Origin: Selenomonadaceae bacterium
Lineage (GTDB): Bacteria; Bacillota; Negativicutes; Selenomonadales; Selenomonadaceae
Length of the DNA stretch: 22,910 bases
Reading direction: 5' to 3'
NCBI GenBank assembly: GCA_017445435.1
Contig: JAFSUE010000325.1
Span: forward strand, 1-22,910
Every line of letters starts with the position of its first letter. The first letter of the stretch is position 1. Below are positions 14,052-21,856 of the stretch, piece after piece. A program made the position numbers and the translations under genes. The notes below the pieces were generated by a model. It was given only the letters and a program-made list of their open reading frames with translations, ran no database searches and was not told the origin of the DNA.

Positions 14052-15071
14052 CAATCTTTCCAATACTTCTTTCTCGTGTCCGTCAAGAAAATCTATATCA
14101 GTATTTTCCGAAAGGCGGCATTCATTGCAGGGGAAAATTTGATTTTTTTTGTGTAAAAGCATATTTTTCATCAGCGACGCTAATTTTTTTCCGTGCCAAA
14201 TTTCGTATAGAGTACTTTCTTTCACGTTGCCTAAACTTAATTTGCCCATATAATCAGCGCAACAAGGCAAAACAATTCCGTCTGCACAAACTTGCATAAA
14301 CTTAAAAGGCGAGGTGCAAACTTTTTTCTCTTTCAATTTAGTACCATAACTTGTTTGCTCGTCCTTACGATTTAAAATTTCACTGTCCCAGCCCGCCCAA
14401 ATCGGCGTAACGTTTTCAATATAGATTTTATCAGCCAAGTTGCCGTAAGTTTCAAAAAAGTAGTCCTTATCTTGCGGCTTTTTTATCGCCAAGTCCGTAA
14501 CTTTTATATAAAGTTCACAGTCTTTGCCTTTTATGCTTGAAAAATATTTGATATTCTCAATAAACTTTTTTAAATCAATTTTGTATTTTGCAATGTTCCA
14601 AAAATCTTCTTCGCGCAGTGCCTCAACAGAAATTTTCATTCTGTCCAACTTAGCTTCGACTAAAGCTTCACTAAGTTTCGGCGTAAGCAAGGTACCGTTA
14701 GTAATTAAATTTATGACTTCAGCTATATTTTCTTTTTTTGTCAATGCAACCATTTTAGCGATGTCTTTATTCATTAACGGTTCGCCGTAGCCTACAAAGT
14801 CTAAAATTTTAAGCTGAGCGCCAAACTCTTTAATTTGCTCGACAACTTTTTCAAACATTTCAAACGGCATCAACGTGGGCTTTAACTTATCGTACCCCCC
14901 CCCGCCTGGGTTATTGGCTTCAGCATGAGCTGCGCAAAATACACATTTCAAATTGCAATATCCTGACGGCTCAATAAAAATGCGAAACGGCACATCCATA
15001 GGCACAACTTCGTGCAAAATTTTACGTTTGTTTGCGTCTAAATTTTGATTACTCACAACTTTAGCTTTCAT
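14034..15071 (-). CDS. Radical SAM protein with SPASM domain
   Basis: 345 residues. The radical SAM cluster motif is SGYCNLKCVFCAAH (C39, C43, C46), followed by a partial TIM-barrel with GYGEPLMN (the GGEP-type motif) and ITNGTLLT. The C-terminal SPASM region has further cysteines in VCTSPF, MQVCADGIVLPCC, then SLGNVKESTLYEIWHG and FPCNECR, expected to bind one or two auxiliary [4Fe-4S] clusters. Such enzymes use a 5'-deoxyadenosyl radical on peptides, sugars or carrier-bound substrates. Here it ends an operon with an ACP, ligase and dehydrogenase, so an acyl or sugar substrate is plausible but unproven. A run of nine G encodes part of GGGG at residues 56-59, just after the cluster motif; one base more or less gives a stop within a few codons. 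Confidence 0.85.
   Translation of the reverse strand: MKAKVVSNQNLDANKRKILHEVVPMDVPFRIFIEPSGYCNLKCVFCAAHAEANNPGGGGYDKLKPTLMPFEMFEKVVEQIKEFGAQLKILDFVGYGEPLMNKDIAKMVALTKKENIAEVINLITNGTLLTPKLSEALVEAKLDRMKISVEALREEDFWNIAKYKIDLKKFIENIKYFSSIKGKDCELYIKVTDLAIKKPQDKDYFFETYGNLADKIYIENVTPIWAGWDSEILNRKDEQTSYGTKLKEKKVCTSPFKFMQVCADGIVLPCCADYMGKLSLGNVKESTLYEIWHGKKLASLMKNMLLHKKNQIFPCNECRLSENTDIDFLDGHEKEVLERLNNIDR
14895..14903 (-). repeat. Homopolymer of nine G (coding strand) in the radical SAM gene
   Basis: Nine C on the given strand, nine G in the coding strand, within NNPGGGGYDK. With eight G the frame reads GGGGTIS then stop; with ten it reads through VR to a stop. The gene is ON at nine. Confidence 0.95.
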
Positions 15072-15104
15072 AAGTTTAAATCATCCTTTCGCGGAAAAAT
15101 TTTA

Positions 15105-16436
15105 TTAGCGCATTTTTTTAAATCTTTCGCCGTGTAAATTTTCTTCAACCAATTCAATTTTTTGCGGAATTTTAAAATTTTCAAGCTTGCCTTTGCAAAA
15201 TTTTCGCATACGCTTTTTAAAATCTTGTAAACTTTCATCAGTTGAAATTTTAACTTTGGCAGTGACCATTTGCCCAGTTAAAATATTTTTTTCGCCGCTA
15301 ACTGCAACTTCTTCGACGCCGTCCATTTGTTGAATGACGCTTTCAACTTCGGCAGGAAAAACTTTCTGTCCGCCGACGTTTATCATTTCTGATTTTCTGC
15401 CGAGAATTTTCATATATTCGCCGTCGACAAGCACCGCGTCGCCCGTTTTGAACCAGCCGTCCGCAGTAAAAGGATTTGGCGCGTTAAGGTAGCCGAGCAT
15501 TGCAGATTTTGCTTTAATCTCAAGCAAGCCGTCAACAACGCGCGTCTGAAAATCTTCGCCGCCGATTTTTACCCATAACGAATCCGATGAACGCGATTTT
15601 GAACGCATTATGCCAATTTCCGAGAGCCCATAAGTTTGCAATAATCTGATGTCAGGAAAAATTTTGTTAAAATTTTTAAGCGTACTTTCTGGCATCGGTT
15701 CAGTGCCGTAAGTGACCATTTTTAAACTACTTAAATCATAATTTTTATATGCTTCACTTAACAATAATAAATTTATAAATGTCGGTGAGGTCGGCAAAAC
15801 TTCGGCTTTATATTTTTCTATATCGCGGCAAACAATTTCAGGTTTTCTTGAATTCAACGTTATGATACAGCCGCTGTTCGATAAAACATAAAGCATTGTA
15901 TTTATTCCGCCGATATGATCGAAAAGCAAAAACGTAATCATACGCATACATTTTCTTTCGACTTTAAATTTGTTCAGTAACGGCAAAAAATCATGGACGG
16001 CGGCTTTACTTTCGCCAGTTGAGCCAGAAGAAAAAATTATTAAGCCTGGATGAGATTTACTTTTCAACTTCGTCAAAATTTCGTGCGTGGCAGTGACATT
16101 TTCAAGTTGGAAGTCAAAATTTTCGTCCTTAACGACGATTGACGCTTCAACTTCGGCAATTTTTTTAAATTCGTCTTTCTTGTGCGCAACACTTTCGGTA
16201 AGCGGTACAACAATGCAATTTAAATCAATCAAGCAGAGCATAAGCGCGATTGACTGCGGAGAAAAATCAGCTTCAAGACTTACGACGAGCGGCGAAGAAA
16301 TTTTTTCACGCAGAAATTTCATATCGCTTTCAATGATTTTCAAAATGTCGCCGTAGCTGTAAATTTTATCGTGCCAAATGATGGCGTCTTTGTCGGCATT
16401 TTTGCGGAAACGTTCAAGAAAAAAATCTATGTGCAT
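15105..16436 (-). CDS. Adenylate-forming (AMP-dependent) acyl ligase
   Basis: 443 residues, shorter than typical acyl-CoA synthetases (500-560). It shows the ANL-family signatures: phosphate loop FSSGSTGESKA (135-145), YGTEPMPEST (243-252), QTYGLSE (267-273), TGD (331-333) and the hinge GRKSEMINVGGQKVFPAEVE (346-365). It should activate a carboxylic or amino acid as an acyl adenylate and hand it to a thiol, most likely the ACP two genes upstream. The usual C-terminal GK catalytic lysine region reads NLHGERFKKMR, so the lysine position appears shifted or replaced; this may reflect a subfamily. The upstream dehydrogenase gene ends three bases before its ATG and contains its GGGAGG ribosome site, so they are co-translated. 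The acyl substrate is unknown. Confidence 0.85.
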   Translation of the reverse strand: MHIDFFLERFRKNADKDAIIWHDKIYSYGDILKIIESDMKFLREKISSPLVVSLEADFSPQSIALMLCLIDLNCIVVPLTESVAHKKDEFKKIAEVEASIVVKDENFDFQLENVTATHEILTKLKSKSHPGLIIFSSGSTGESKAAVHDFLPLLNKFKVERKCMRMITFLLFDHIGGINTMLYVLSNSGCIITLNSRKPEIVCRDIEKYKAEVLPTSPTFINLLLLSEAYKNYDLSSLKMVTYGTEPMPESTLKNFNKIFPDIRLLQTYGLSEIGIMRSKSRSSDSLWVKIGGEDFQTRVVDGLLEIKAKSAMLGYLNAPNPFTADGWFKTGDAVLVDGEYMKILGRKSEMINVGGQKVFPAEVESVIQQMDGVEEVAVSGEKNILTGQMVTAKVKISTDESLQDFKKRMRKFCKGKLENFKIPQKIELVEENLHGERFKKMR

Positions 16437-16439
16437 AAT

Positions 16440-17141
16440 TTAAACGCCTCCCAAGTAAATTACTTGCCCCGTAACAAAATTGCTTTCTTCGCGCAGGAAA
16501 AAATCTACAACATTTATCACGTCTTCAAAAGTTCCAAAACGATGAATGGCTTGACGTTGAATAAGCCTATCCATTTTTTCTTGCGGGACATTGCGCACCA
16601 AATCAGTTTGAATAGGCGTCGGACCTACGGCGTTGACGGTTATTCCAAAGTCGGCATATTCACGTGCCAAAGTTTCAGTCAGCGACACAATCGCGGCTTT
16701 CGAGGCAGCGTAAATTGCTTCGCCTTCAAGTTTAAGCGGCGTTGCAACGGTGGCAAAGTTTACTATCCTGCCGAATTTTTTCTTTTTCATAAGTTTAGCC
16801 GATTCGCGACAAAAAAGAAACGTTCCTATCGTGTTTGTGGAAAAGATATTTCTAACGGTTTCAATCGGCGTCAAAAGTGAATGATTCATTGACGCAATAC
16901 CCGCGTTATTTATCAGCGCGTCAAGTCTGCCGTATTTTTTTCTGACATTGTTAAACATTTCCAAAACTTTTTCTTCGTCGGCAACATCAAGCGTAAAATG
17001 TTCGTAGTTTGAAAAATTTTCCGCCCAATCTGGAAGTGTACGACTGCAACCGATAACAGTATCGCCGCGTTTAAGAAAATGTTCCGCAATAGCTTTGCCG
17101 ATACCTTTGCGAGTTCCCGTAATTAAAATAATGCGTGACAT
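16440..17141 (-). CDS. Short-chain dehydrogenase/reductase (FabG-like)
   Basis: 233 residues, classical SDR size. Cofactor motif TGTRKGIG (8-15), NNAG (78-81) and active site YAASK (Y144, K148) are present. The catalytic serine usually lies 13 residues before the tyrosine; here that position is T131 in NFATVATP. ATYPICAL but threonine can sometimes serve. The arginine in CSRT (R34) favours NADPH. FabG-like enzymes reduce 3-oxoacyl-ACP; beside an ACP and ligase, reduction of an ACP-bound acyl group is likely. An alternative is sugar oxidation, as proposed for PtmA-like enzymes of legionaminic-acid loci. It begins two bases after the ACP stop codon, with GGAG inside the end of the ACP gene. Confidence 0.85.
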   Translation of the reverse strand: MSRIILITGTRKGIGKAIAEHFLKRGDTVIGCSRTLPDWAENFSNYEHFTLDVADEEKVLEMFNNVRKKYGRLDALINNAGIASMNHSLLTPIETVRNIFSTNTIGTFLFCRESAKLMKKKKFGRIVNFATVATPLKLEGEAIYAASKAAIVSLTETLAREYADFGITVNAVGPTPIQTDLVRNVPQEKMDRLIQRQAIHRFGTFEDVINVVDFFLREESNFVTGQVIYLGGV

Positions 17142-17143
17142 TT

Positions 17144-17431
17144 TTATTTCTCCAAAAGTTCCTTAATATAATCGGCAAGCGTACCTACTGTGCGGAAGGG
17201 GCTGTTTTTACGCGACATGGCACGAGAATTTGAAATGACAATATTTTCGCCGTACTCATCATTGACGGCTTGCTCAATATCGATAATAAGCGTTACAAAA
17301 TCGACGGAATCCAAAACGCCACCTTGCCCAAAAAGGATTGTGTCTTCACCTTCGGAAAGGTCTACTTTTTCATCAAGATTTTCGTTGTACTGTTCAATTT
17401 GATTCAAAATAATTTCGCTAATTTTTTTCAT
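17144..17431 (-). CDS. Acyl carrier protein
   Basis: 95 residues, acidic and mostly helical. The phosphopantetheine site is GVLDSVDFVTLI, with attachment serine S42 in the DSVD context (usual DSLD/DSLE). The protein carries acyl groups as thioesters. It is a dedicated carrier and not the fatty-acid AcpP, because it sits inside a glycan operon with its own ligase and reductase and has a slightly long C-terminal half (SNSRAMSRKNSPFRTVGTLADYI). AAGGAG precedes the ATG at 17431. Campylobacter jejuni's flagellin-glycosylation locus has a similar adjacent carrier/ligase pair. Confidence 0.88.
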   Translation of the reverse strand: MKKISEIILNQIEQYNENLDEKVDLSEGEDTILFGQGGVLDSVDFVTLIIDIEQAVNDEYGENIVISNSRAMSRKNSPFRTVGTLADYIKELLEK

Positions 17432-17457
17432 CTAAAAATTCTCCTTAAATATAGAAA

Positions 17458-18078
17458 CTAATCTAATTTTGAGGGAACAAAACGCCCAGATGCAGACATA
17501 ATAAAACTTCCGCGCTTAACCTTTCTTATTGGATAAGTCAAAATTCCAATTTCTACATCGTCTTCAAGGACAGTACCTTGTATAAGCGCCGCATTAGCGC
17601 CAATAGAAACATTATTGCCGACTTTGCAATTTCCATTTACACGTGCGCCAGGACTAATTACTACATTATTCCCAAGTGAAGCGTTATGTCCAATTAGTGA
17701 ATGGAAGTTGAGGCAAATATAAGCATCGCAACTGGCAAAACTGTCAATCACAGCAAAAGGGAAAATGACCGCTCCTTTTCCTAAAGTAGCTGACGACGAA
17801 ACATAAGCGCGACTGCTAATAAAACTTCCTGCTTGAAGATTATTTGATTCAATAAACGCTATCATTTTTTTTCTAATAGGGAGCAAGCCTGATGCCACCA
17901 AGTACTTCAAATTTGGATTAAAATTTTCCTTTTCATCGCCCAAATAGGGGATCAGTGAATTGAGCAATGAATATTCATAAGGAGAATAGTACCCGCAAAT
18001 TTTTTTTCCTTCGTTCAGCATTAGATCAGCCAGTTCAAGTGCTAATCCACCGCCACCAAGAATAGCATATTCTTCCAA
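17458..18078 (-). CDS. NeuD/PglD-like sugar O/N-acyltransferase (left-handed beta-helix)
   Basis: 206 residues, the normal size of the family. The N-terminal alpha/beta domain begins EEYAILGGGGLALELADL, a variant of the PglD/NeuD glycine-rich motif. From about residue 85 hexapeptide repeats build the beta-helix (SSSATLGKGAVIFPFAVI..., LIGHNASLGNNVVISPGARVNGNCKVGNNVSIGANAALIQG). The histidine in LIGHNASLG is in the place of the catalytic base of PglD-type enzymes. Such proteins transfer acetyl or other acyl groups to amino sugars or nonulosonic acids. Next to an ACP operon, an ACP-borne donor is possible. The start is TTG (18078) with TAGGAG seven bases before; that site can be hidden in the hairpin at 18085-18129. 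Confidence 0.85.
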   Translation of the reverse strand: MEEYAILGGGGLALELADLMLNEGKKICGYYSPYEYSLLNSLIPYLGDEKENFNPNLKYLVASGLLPIRKKMIAFIESNNLQAGSFISSRAYVSSSATLGKGAVIFPFAVIDSFASCDAYICLNFHSLIGHNASLGNNVVISPGARVNGNCKVGNNVSIGANAALIQGTVLEDDVEIGILTYPIRKVKRGSFIMSASGRFVPSKLD

Positions 18079-18084
18079 ATTATC

Positions 18085-18129
18085 ACTCCTATCTAAGTCG
18101 TGTTAAATAAATTTAAAGAAGATAGGAGT
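18085..18129 (-). promoter_or_regulatory. Hairpin that can mask the acyltransferase ribosome site
   Basis: ACTCCTATCT (minus strand, 18129-18120) pairs perfectly with AGATAGGAGT (18094-18085) across a 25-base loop. The right arm contains the Shine-Dalgarno of the TTG start at 18078. The left arm is the last coding sequence before the stop (18115-18113) of the upstream gene, so a ribosome finishing that gene would open it. Confidence 0.6.
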
Positions 18130-19579
18130 TTGAGTATAATAGCGTTAAGGTGAGAACAAATTGTATCAAGACGCTATGAATTAACTGACGAATATTTTTT
18201 ATGACCGTACTGCCCGCGCCGCTAACGGAATTTTCGTCAATGTAACTTCCAATGTTAATTATAGCTCCCGCCATAACTTGTACGCCTTCACACAATATTA
18301 CTTTTGATGAAACAACAGATTTTGAATGAATAACCGTACGGAAATTATAACCTAAATTTTTAAATTTCGTGTAGAGTTTAAATCTTTTATCAACCCCATT
18401 TACAGAACCTATGCCATTAACAAGTTTAATTTCATTTGGATTATAATTTGAAATATCTTCGTCAGTGCCTATAACGGGAATTTCATATAAACTATATCTT
18501 CCGCCACCCCCCCCCGCGTCGGATTCTGCCTTGTTATTATCAAGTATACCTAAAATATTTGCTCCTTGCTCCAAAAGAATATCCAGCAAAACTTTTGCAT
18601 GTCCACCGCCGCCAATTAAAATTACCGATTTATCACCCATATTTTCCAATCCTCGCAAAATATTAGCATTGTAAAAATTTTGTCCAATTTTAAGTTTTGA
18701 TAAATTTAATTCTTTGTTGGTAGAAATTTCAATCAAGCGCGTTAATAAAATTGTACTGTCTCCAGTTTTTACAACAATTCCACGTGGCATTTTACCTACG
18801 ATATTTCCTGTTTTGTCAATGTAACAAGGAGCATTTTCAATCAATTCCGCCCTGTCAATGATATATTCCTTGCCGTCAAAAAAAGTTCTTGCACCAGGAG
18901 CTGGTTCAGATATTCCTCTGACAAAATTATAAATTCTCTCTGAAGTCCAATTCCAATTAATATATTCGTCGCCAATTTTTCTAGCACTGCAATAAAATCC
19001 CACTTTATGAATTTTTTCTTGGGACGTAACTTCAAAATTATTATCGTGTATCATCAAAAGTGCTTGATACAAAGTATTTGCACATTCTATTTGAGCTCGT
19101 GTCAAAAGGTCTGAATAACGATCTTGAATTGAAATTGGATAAAAATTTTGCAAGATAATGTCGCCCGTATCAATTCCTTCATCCACGAAGTGAACAGTAA
19201 CGCCAAATTCTTTTTCGCCGTTTATCAGCGCCCAATTTAAAATGTTGCGCCCACGATAAAAAGGCAACGCGCCTGCATGACAGTTTATAAATTTTTTGGG
19301 AGCCAAATTTATAATGTCACGTTTCAAAATTTGATTGAATGACATTGAAACATTTATATCAACGTCAAATTTTTTTATGACCTCCAAAAATTCAGCGGCG
19401 TTGACGTTTTTAATTTGAAAGCAGGGGATATTTTCTTTTTCTGCAATATCTTTCAAAATTTCGTCGGGATTGTCATAACGTAAAACAACGAACTTTATAG
19501 AGAAATTGGCGTTTGAAAGAATTTTTTTCAATGCCAACTGCGCCCATATGCCATCGCCGAAGTAGCCAATTTTTAACAT
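18113..19579 (-). CDS. Sugar N-formyltransferase fused to a shortened NeuD-like domain
   Basis: 488 residues. Residues 1-~310 are a formyltransferase of the Fmt/ArnA type: FINCHAGALPFYRGRN (97-112, with the N99-x-H101 pair), then FVDEGIDTGDII (131-142, D140), and a C-terminal subdomain. It would transfer a formyl group from N10-formyl-tetrahydrofolate to a sugar amine. At M314 a NeuD-like domain begins (MGDKSVILIGGGGHAKVLLDILL); GAGG precedes that ATG, so a separate start may remain. The NeuD part looks decayed: the loop DAGGGGGRY contains a nine-G tract, the beta-helix jumps from GVQVMAGAIINIGSYIDENS to GAGSTVIKNI with about 40 residues missing, and the end is an unrelated hydrophobic tail (QLIHSVLIQFVL...). 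Start ATG 19579 with GAGGT. The next gene encodes an intact NeuD-like enzyme. Confidence 0.85.
   Translation of the reverse strand: MLKIGYFGDGIWAQLALKKILSNANFSIKFVVLRYDNPDEILKDIAEKENIPCFQIKNVNAAEFLEVIKKFDVDINVSMSFNQILKRDIINLAPKKFINCHAGALPFYRGRNILNWALINGEKEFGVTVHFVDEGIDTGDIILQNFYPISIQDRYSDLLTRAQIECANTLYQALLMIHDNNFEVTSQEKIHKVGFYCSARKIGDEYINWNWTSERIYNFVRGISEPAPGARTFFDGKEYIIDRAELIENAPCYIDKTGNIVGKMPRGIVVKTGDSTILLTRLIEISTNKELNLSKLKIGQNFYNANILRGLENMGDKSVILIGGGGHAKVLLDILLEQGANILGILDNNKAESDAGGGGGRYSLYEIPVIGTDEDISNYNPNEIKLVNGIGSVNGVDKRFKLYTKFKNLGYNFRTVIHSKSVVSSKVILCEGVQVMAGAIINIGSYIDENSVSGAGSTVIKNIRQLIHSVLIQFVLTLTLLYSNSYLL
18507..18515 (-). repeat. Homopolymer of nine G (coding strand) in the formyltransferase-NeuD gene
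   Basis: Nine G in the coding strand at residues ~355-358. A change of one base leads to a stop within about 15 codons in either direction, leaving the formyltransferase domain complete but removing the NeuD-like part. Confidence 0.95.
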
Positions 19580-19592
19580 TTACAGTACCTCA

Positions 19593-20663
19593 TTATAAAA
19601 CTTGATCTTCTTCATAATTTTTCATTGAAGTTTGACCAAGTATCTGCCAATATTGCATAGGACTAATTCCCGTTGCAGGACGCTTGACAGTGATATTTTC
19701 TTTTGTAAACGTTTCGCCGATTTTTATTGCAGATTTTGCCACAAGACTTTTTCGCGCAATTTTCATATTTCCATATTCGTGATCGGTAGGAATTTTAACG
19801 CCGTCGCCAATGCTTTGTTCGATTTGTCGAATACCTTCGACCATATCTTTTAATTCATTCGGTTCCAATGACGCTTTATGATCTGGACCAGGCAAATTTT
19901 TATCCAGTGTGAAATGTTTTTCAATAATCGTTGCACCGCGTGCCACCGCCGCTAAAGAAATTGCTATACCTGGCGTGTGGTCTGAATAGCCTACTGGCAA
20001 GTCGAACGCTTTACTCATAGTATCCATTGCCGCCAAGTTTACTTCATTAAACGGTGTGGGATATTCCGTCGTACAATGTAACAAGCAGACGTGTTCTTTT
20101 AAAATTCCTTTATTTTGTGCTTCTGCATACGCCTTTAAAAAATCGTACTGTGAAACTGGTTCGCCGTCATAAAGATAACCGAACGCCAAAATTCCCAAAG
20201 CTGTTTCAACTTCGCCCAATGTACTCATTCCCGTTGAAAGAATTACTTTAGTTTTTGTCCTTGCAACGTCCAATAAAAAAGGCGCGTTCGTTATTTCGCC
20301 AGACGGAATTTTAATGCAATTCATTTTGCATTTGTCAACTAAAAAATGAAGTGCGTCGGATTCAAACGGCGTTGATAAAAATCCAATTCCAATTTCTTCG
20401 CAATGGCGTTTCAACTCTATGAAGTCTTCATAATTCAGCATGATCTTTCTTACCATATCCAACTGACTTTCTGTAGCGTCCGTCGTTTCTTTTTGGTAAG
20501 CTGCTTTTTCTGCATATTTAGAGATAAGCATTTCAGCCTTTGCCGTTTGAAATTTTACAATATCGGCATTTGCTTTTTTTGCCTCATCAATCAATTTGTG
20601 CGCCAAATTAATATCGCCGTTGTGATTAACTCCAGCTTCCGCAATTATCAAAACTTTTGACAT
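19593..20663 (-). CDS. Nonulosonic acid synthase (NeuB/LegI family)
   Basis: 356 residues, the usual length. It condenses phosphoenolpyruvate with an N-acyl hexosamine to a nine-carbon sialic-type acid. The TIM-barrel NeuB domain shows AEAGVNHNGD (9-18), VKFQTA, STPFES, IPSGEIT, STGMS, HCTTEYPTP, GYSDHTPG and EKHFTLDKNLPGPDHKASLEP, all diagnostic and with the metal and PEP ligands. From ~residue 300 a SAF (antifreeze-like) domain follows (KSLVAKSAIKIGETFTKENITVKRP). The substrate could be ManNAc (NeuB) or the 2,4-diamino form (LegI); the aminotransferase two genes upstream favours LegI. Short spacing to both neighbours indicates one operon. Confidence 0.93.
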   Translation of the reverse strand: MSKVLIIAEAGVNHNGDINLAHKLIDEAKKANADIVKFQTAKAEMLISKYAEKAAYQKETTDATESQLDMVRKIMLNYEDFIELKRHCEEIGIGFLSTPFESDALHFLVDKCKMNCIKIPSGEITNAPFLLDVARTKTKVILSTGMSTLGEVETALGILAFGYLYDGEPVSQYDFLKAYAEAQNKGILKEHVCLLHCTTEYPTPFNEVNLAAMDTMSKAFDLPVGYSDHTPGIAISLAAVARGATIIEKHFTLDKNLPGPDHKASLEPNELKDMVEGIRQIEQSIGDGVKIPTDHEYGNMKIARKSLVAKSAIKIGETFTKENITVKRPATGISPMQYWQILGQTSMKNYEEDQVL

Positions 20664-20675
20664 AAAATCGTTCCT

Positions 20676-21848
20676 TTAAAAATTAATATCATAATCGAAA
20701 AATTTTTTCCTGAATAAATTTTCAAGCGGAATATTTTTTAAAACGTCCTTAATTCTTACAGCAACCATTCCATCAGTATAGGGAATTTGCAACGTACTGA
20801 TTTTTTCTTGAAATTCTTTAGAGATACTTTTTTCAATCGCACTTTTGATTGAGTCAAAATTTTCGTCACAATCAATAATAGAAATTTCACGATGACGATT
20901 TTTTTGACGTGCACCAAGATTAACCGTTGGCTTTTTAAAAACTGGCGTTTCCCATATTCCGCTAGAGGAATTGCCAACGACAGCTGTACAATATTTCATT
21001 GCGCTCAAATATCTTAATTGCCCTAAAGAAGTGCTGCAACAAATTCTATTCGGCTGATTAGCCACGTATTCATCAATTTTTTTATTTATATTTCTGCCTC
21101 CAACATCGCCATTTGATTTTGTAATGAGTACTTTATAATCTTCAAAATTATCCAGAGCTTTAAACAAATTTAATAGAGCGTCTGATTTTTGATAAGATTC
21201 AACTGTAACAGGGTGATATGTTACCAAAAAAAATTTATCGCCCAATAAAAAATTAACGCTGTCTTCTAATTCCTTTAAAGACAACAAATTAAGCTTTACA
21301 ATATTATCAAAGCCTGTCGCTCCGACTTCATAAACTCTTTCAGGATTTTCGCCCATCTGAATAACGCGCCGCCTGTGTTCAGCGATTGAAACAAAATGCA
21401 ACTGCGCCATTTTGGTTATACTGTGGCGTATAGAATCATCAATCGCGCCTTCGGTAATTTCGCCGCCGTGAATGTGAGCCACAGGAATATTCGCTATCAA
21501 CGCCGCCGCTACAGCTGTCAAAAGTTCATACCTGTCGCCCAAAACAACCGCAATATCTGGTTTCAATCTGTCAAAAACATCAGCAAATCCAATTAATTCT
21601 ACGCCCATTGATTTTGTTATGGCAACATGAGTATCGCCAGAAAGGAGCATTTCTACTTTCTCGTCGATTTTAAATCCGTCCTGCTCAATATTTTTATACG
21701 TCAATCCAAATTCAGGCGAAAGATGCGTACCAGTCGCCACAATCTGAAGTTGAAGTGACTCATCAGCTTGTATTTCTTTCATCAGCCAATAGAGTAAACC
21801 GTATTCAGCCCGCGTACCTGTAATAACACAAATTTTTCTCTTCGTCAT
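20676..21848 (-). CDS. Hydrolysing UDP-sugar 2-epimerase (NeuC/LegG family)
   Basis: 390 residues from the ATG at 21848, chosen because GAGGG lies six bases before it; an in-frame TTG at 21863 would put that site inside the gene. It releases ManNAc or a 2,4-diacylamino mannose from a UDP-sugar. Family motifs: ITGTRAEYGLL (9-19), VVLGDRYELL, HIHGGEITEGAIDDSIRHSITKMA, TYHPVTVES and VVGNSSSGIWETP. The upstream aminotransferase ends eight bases away. NeuC and LegG cannot be separated by eye; the neighbour with a LegC-like sequence suggests LegG. Confidence 0.92.
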   Translation of the reverse strand: MTKRKICVITGTRAEYGLLYWLMKEIQADESLQLQIVATGTHLSPEFGLTYKNIEQDGFKIDEKVEMLLSGDTHVAITKSMGVELIGFADVFDRLKPDIAVVLGDRYELLTAVAAALIANIPVAHIHGGEITEGAIDDSIRHSITKMAQLHFVSIAEHRRRVIQMGENPERVYEVGATGFDNIVKLNLLSLKELEDSVNFLLGDKFFLVTYHPVTVESYQKSDALLNLFKALDNFEDYKVLITKSNGDVGGRNINKKIDEYVANQPNRICCSTSLGQLRYLSAMKYCTAVVGNSSSGIWETPVFKKPTVNLGARQKNRHREISIIDCDENFDSIKSAIEKSISKEFQEKISTLQIPYTDGMVAVRIKDVLKNIPLENLFRKKFFDYDINF

Positions 21849-21856
21849 TTTTTCCC

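Noticed and set aside
14052..14299. Continuation of the methylase frame as a 104-residue protein
   Set aside because: Beyond about codon 22 it is simply antisense to the radical SAM gene and has no methylase motif.
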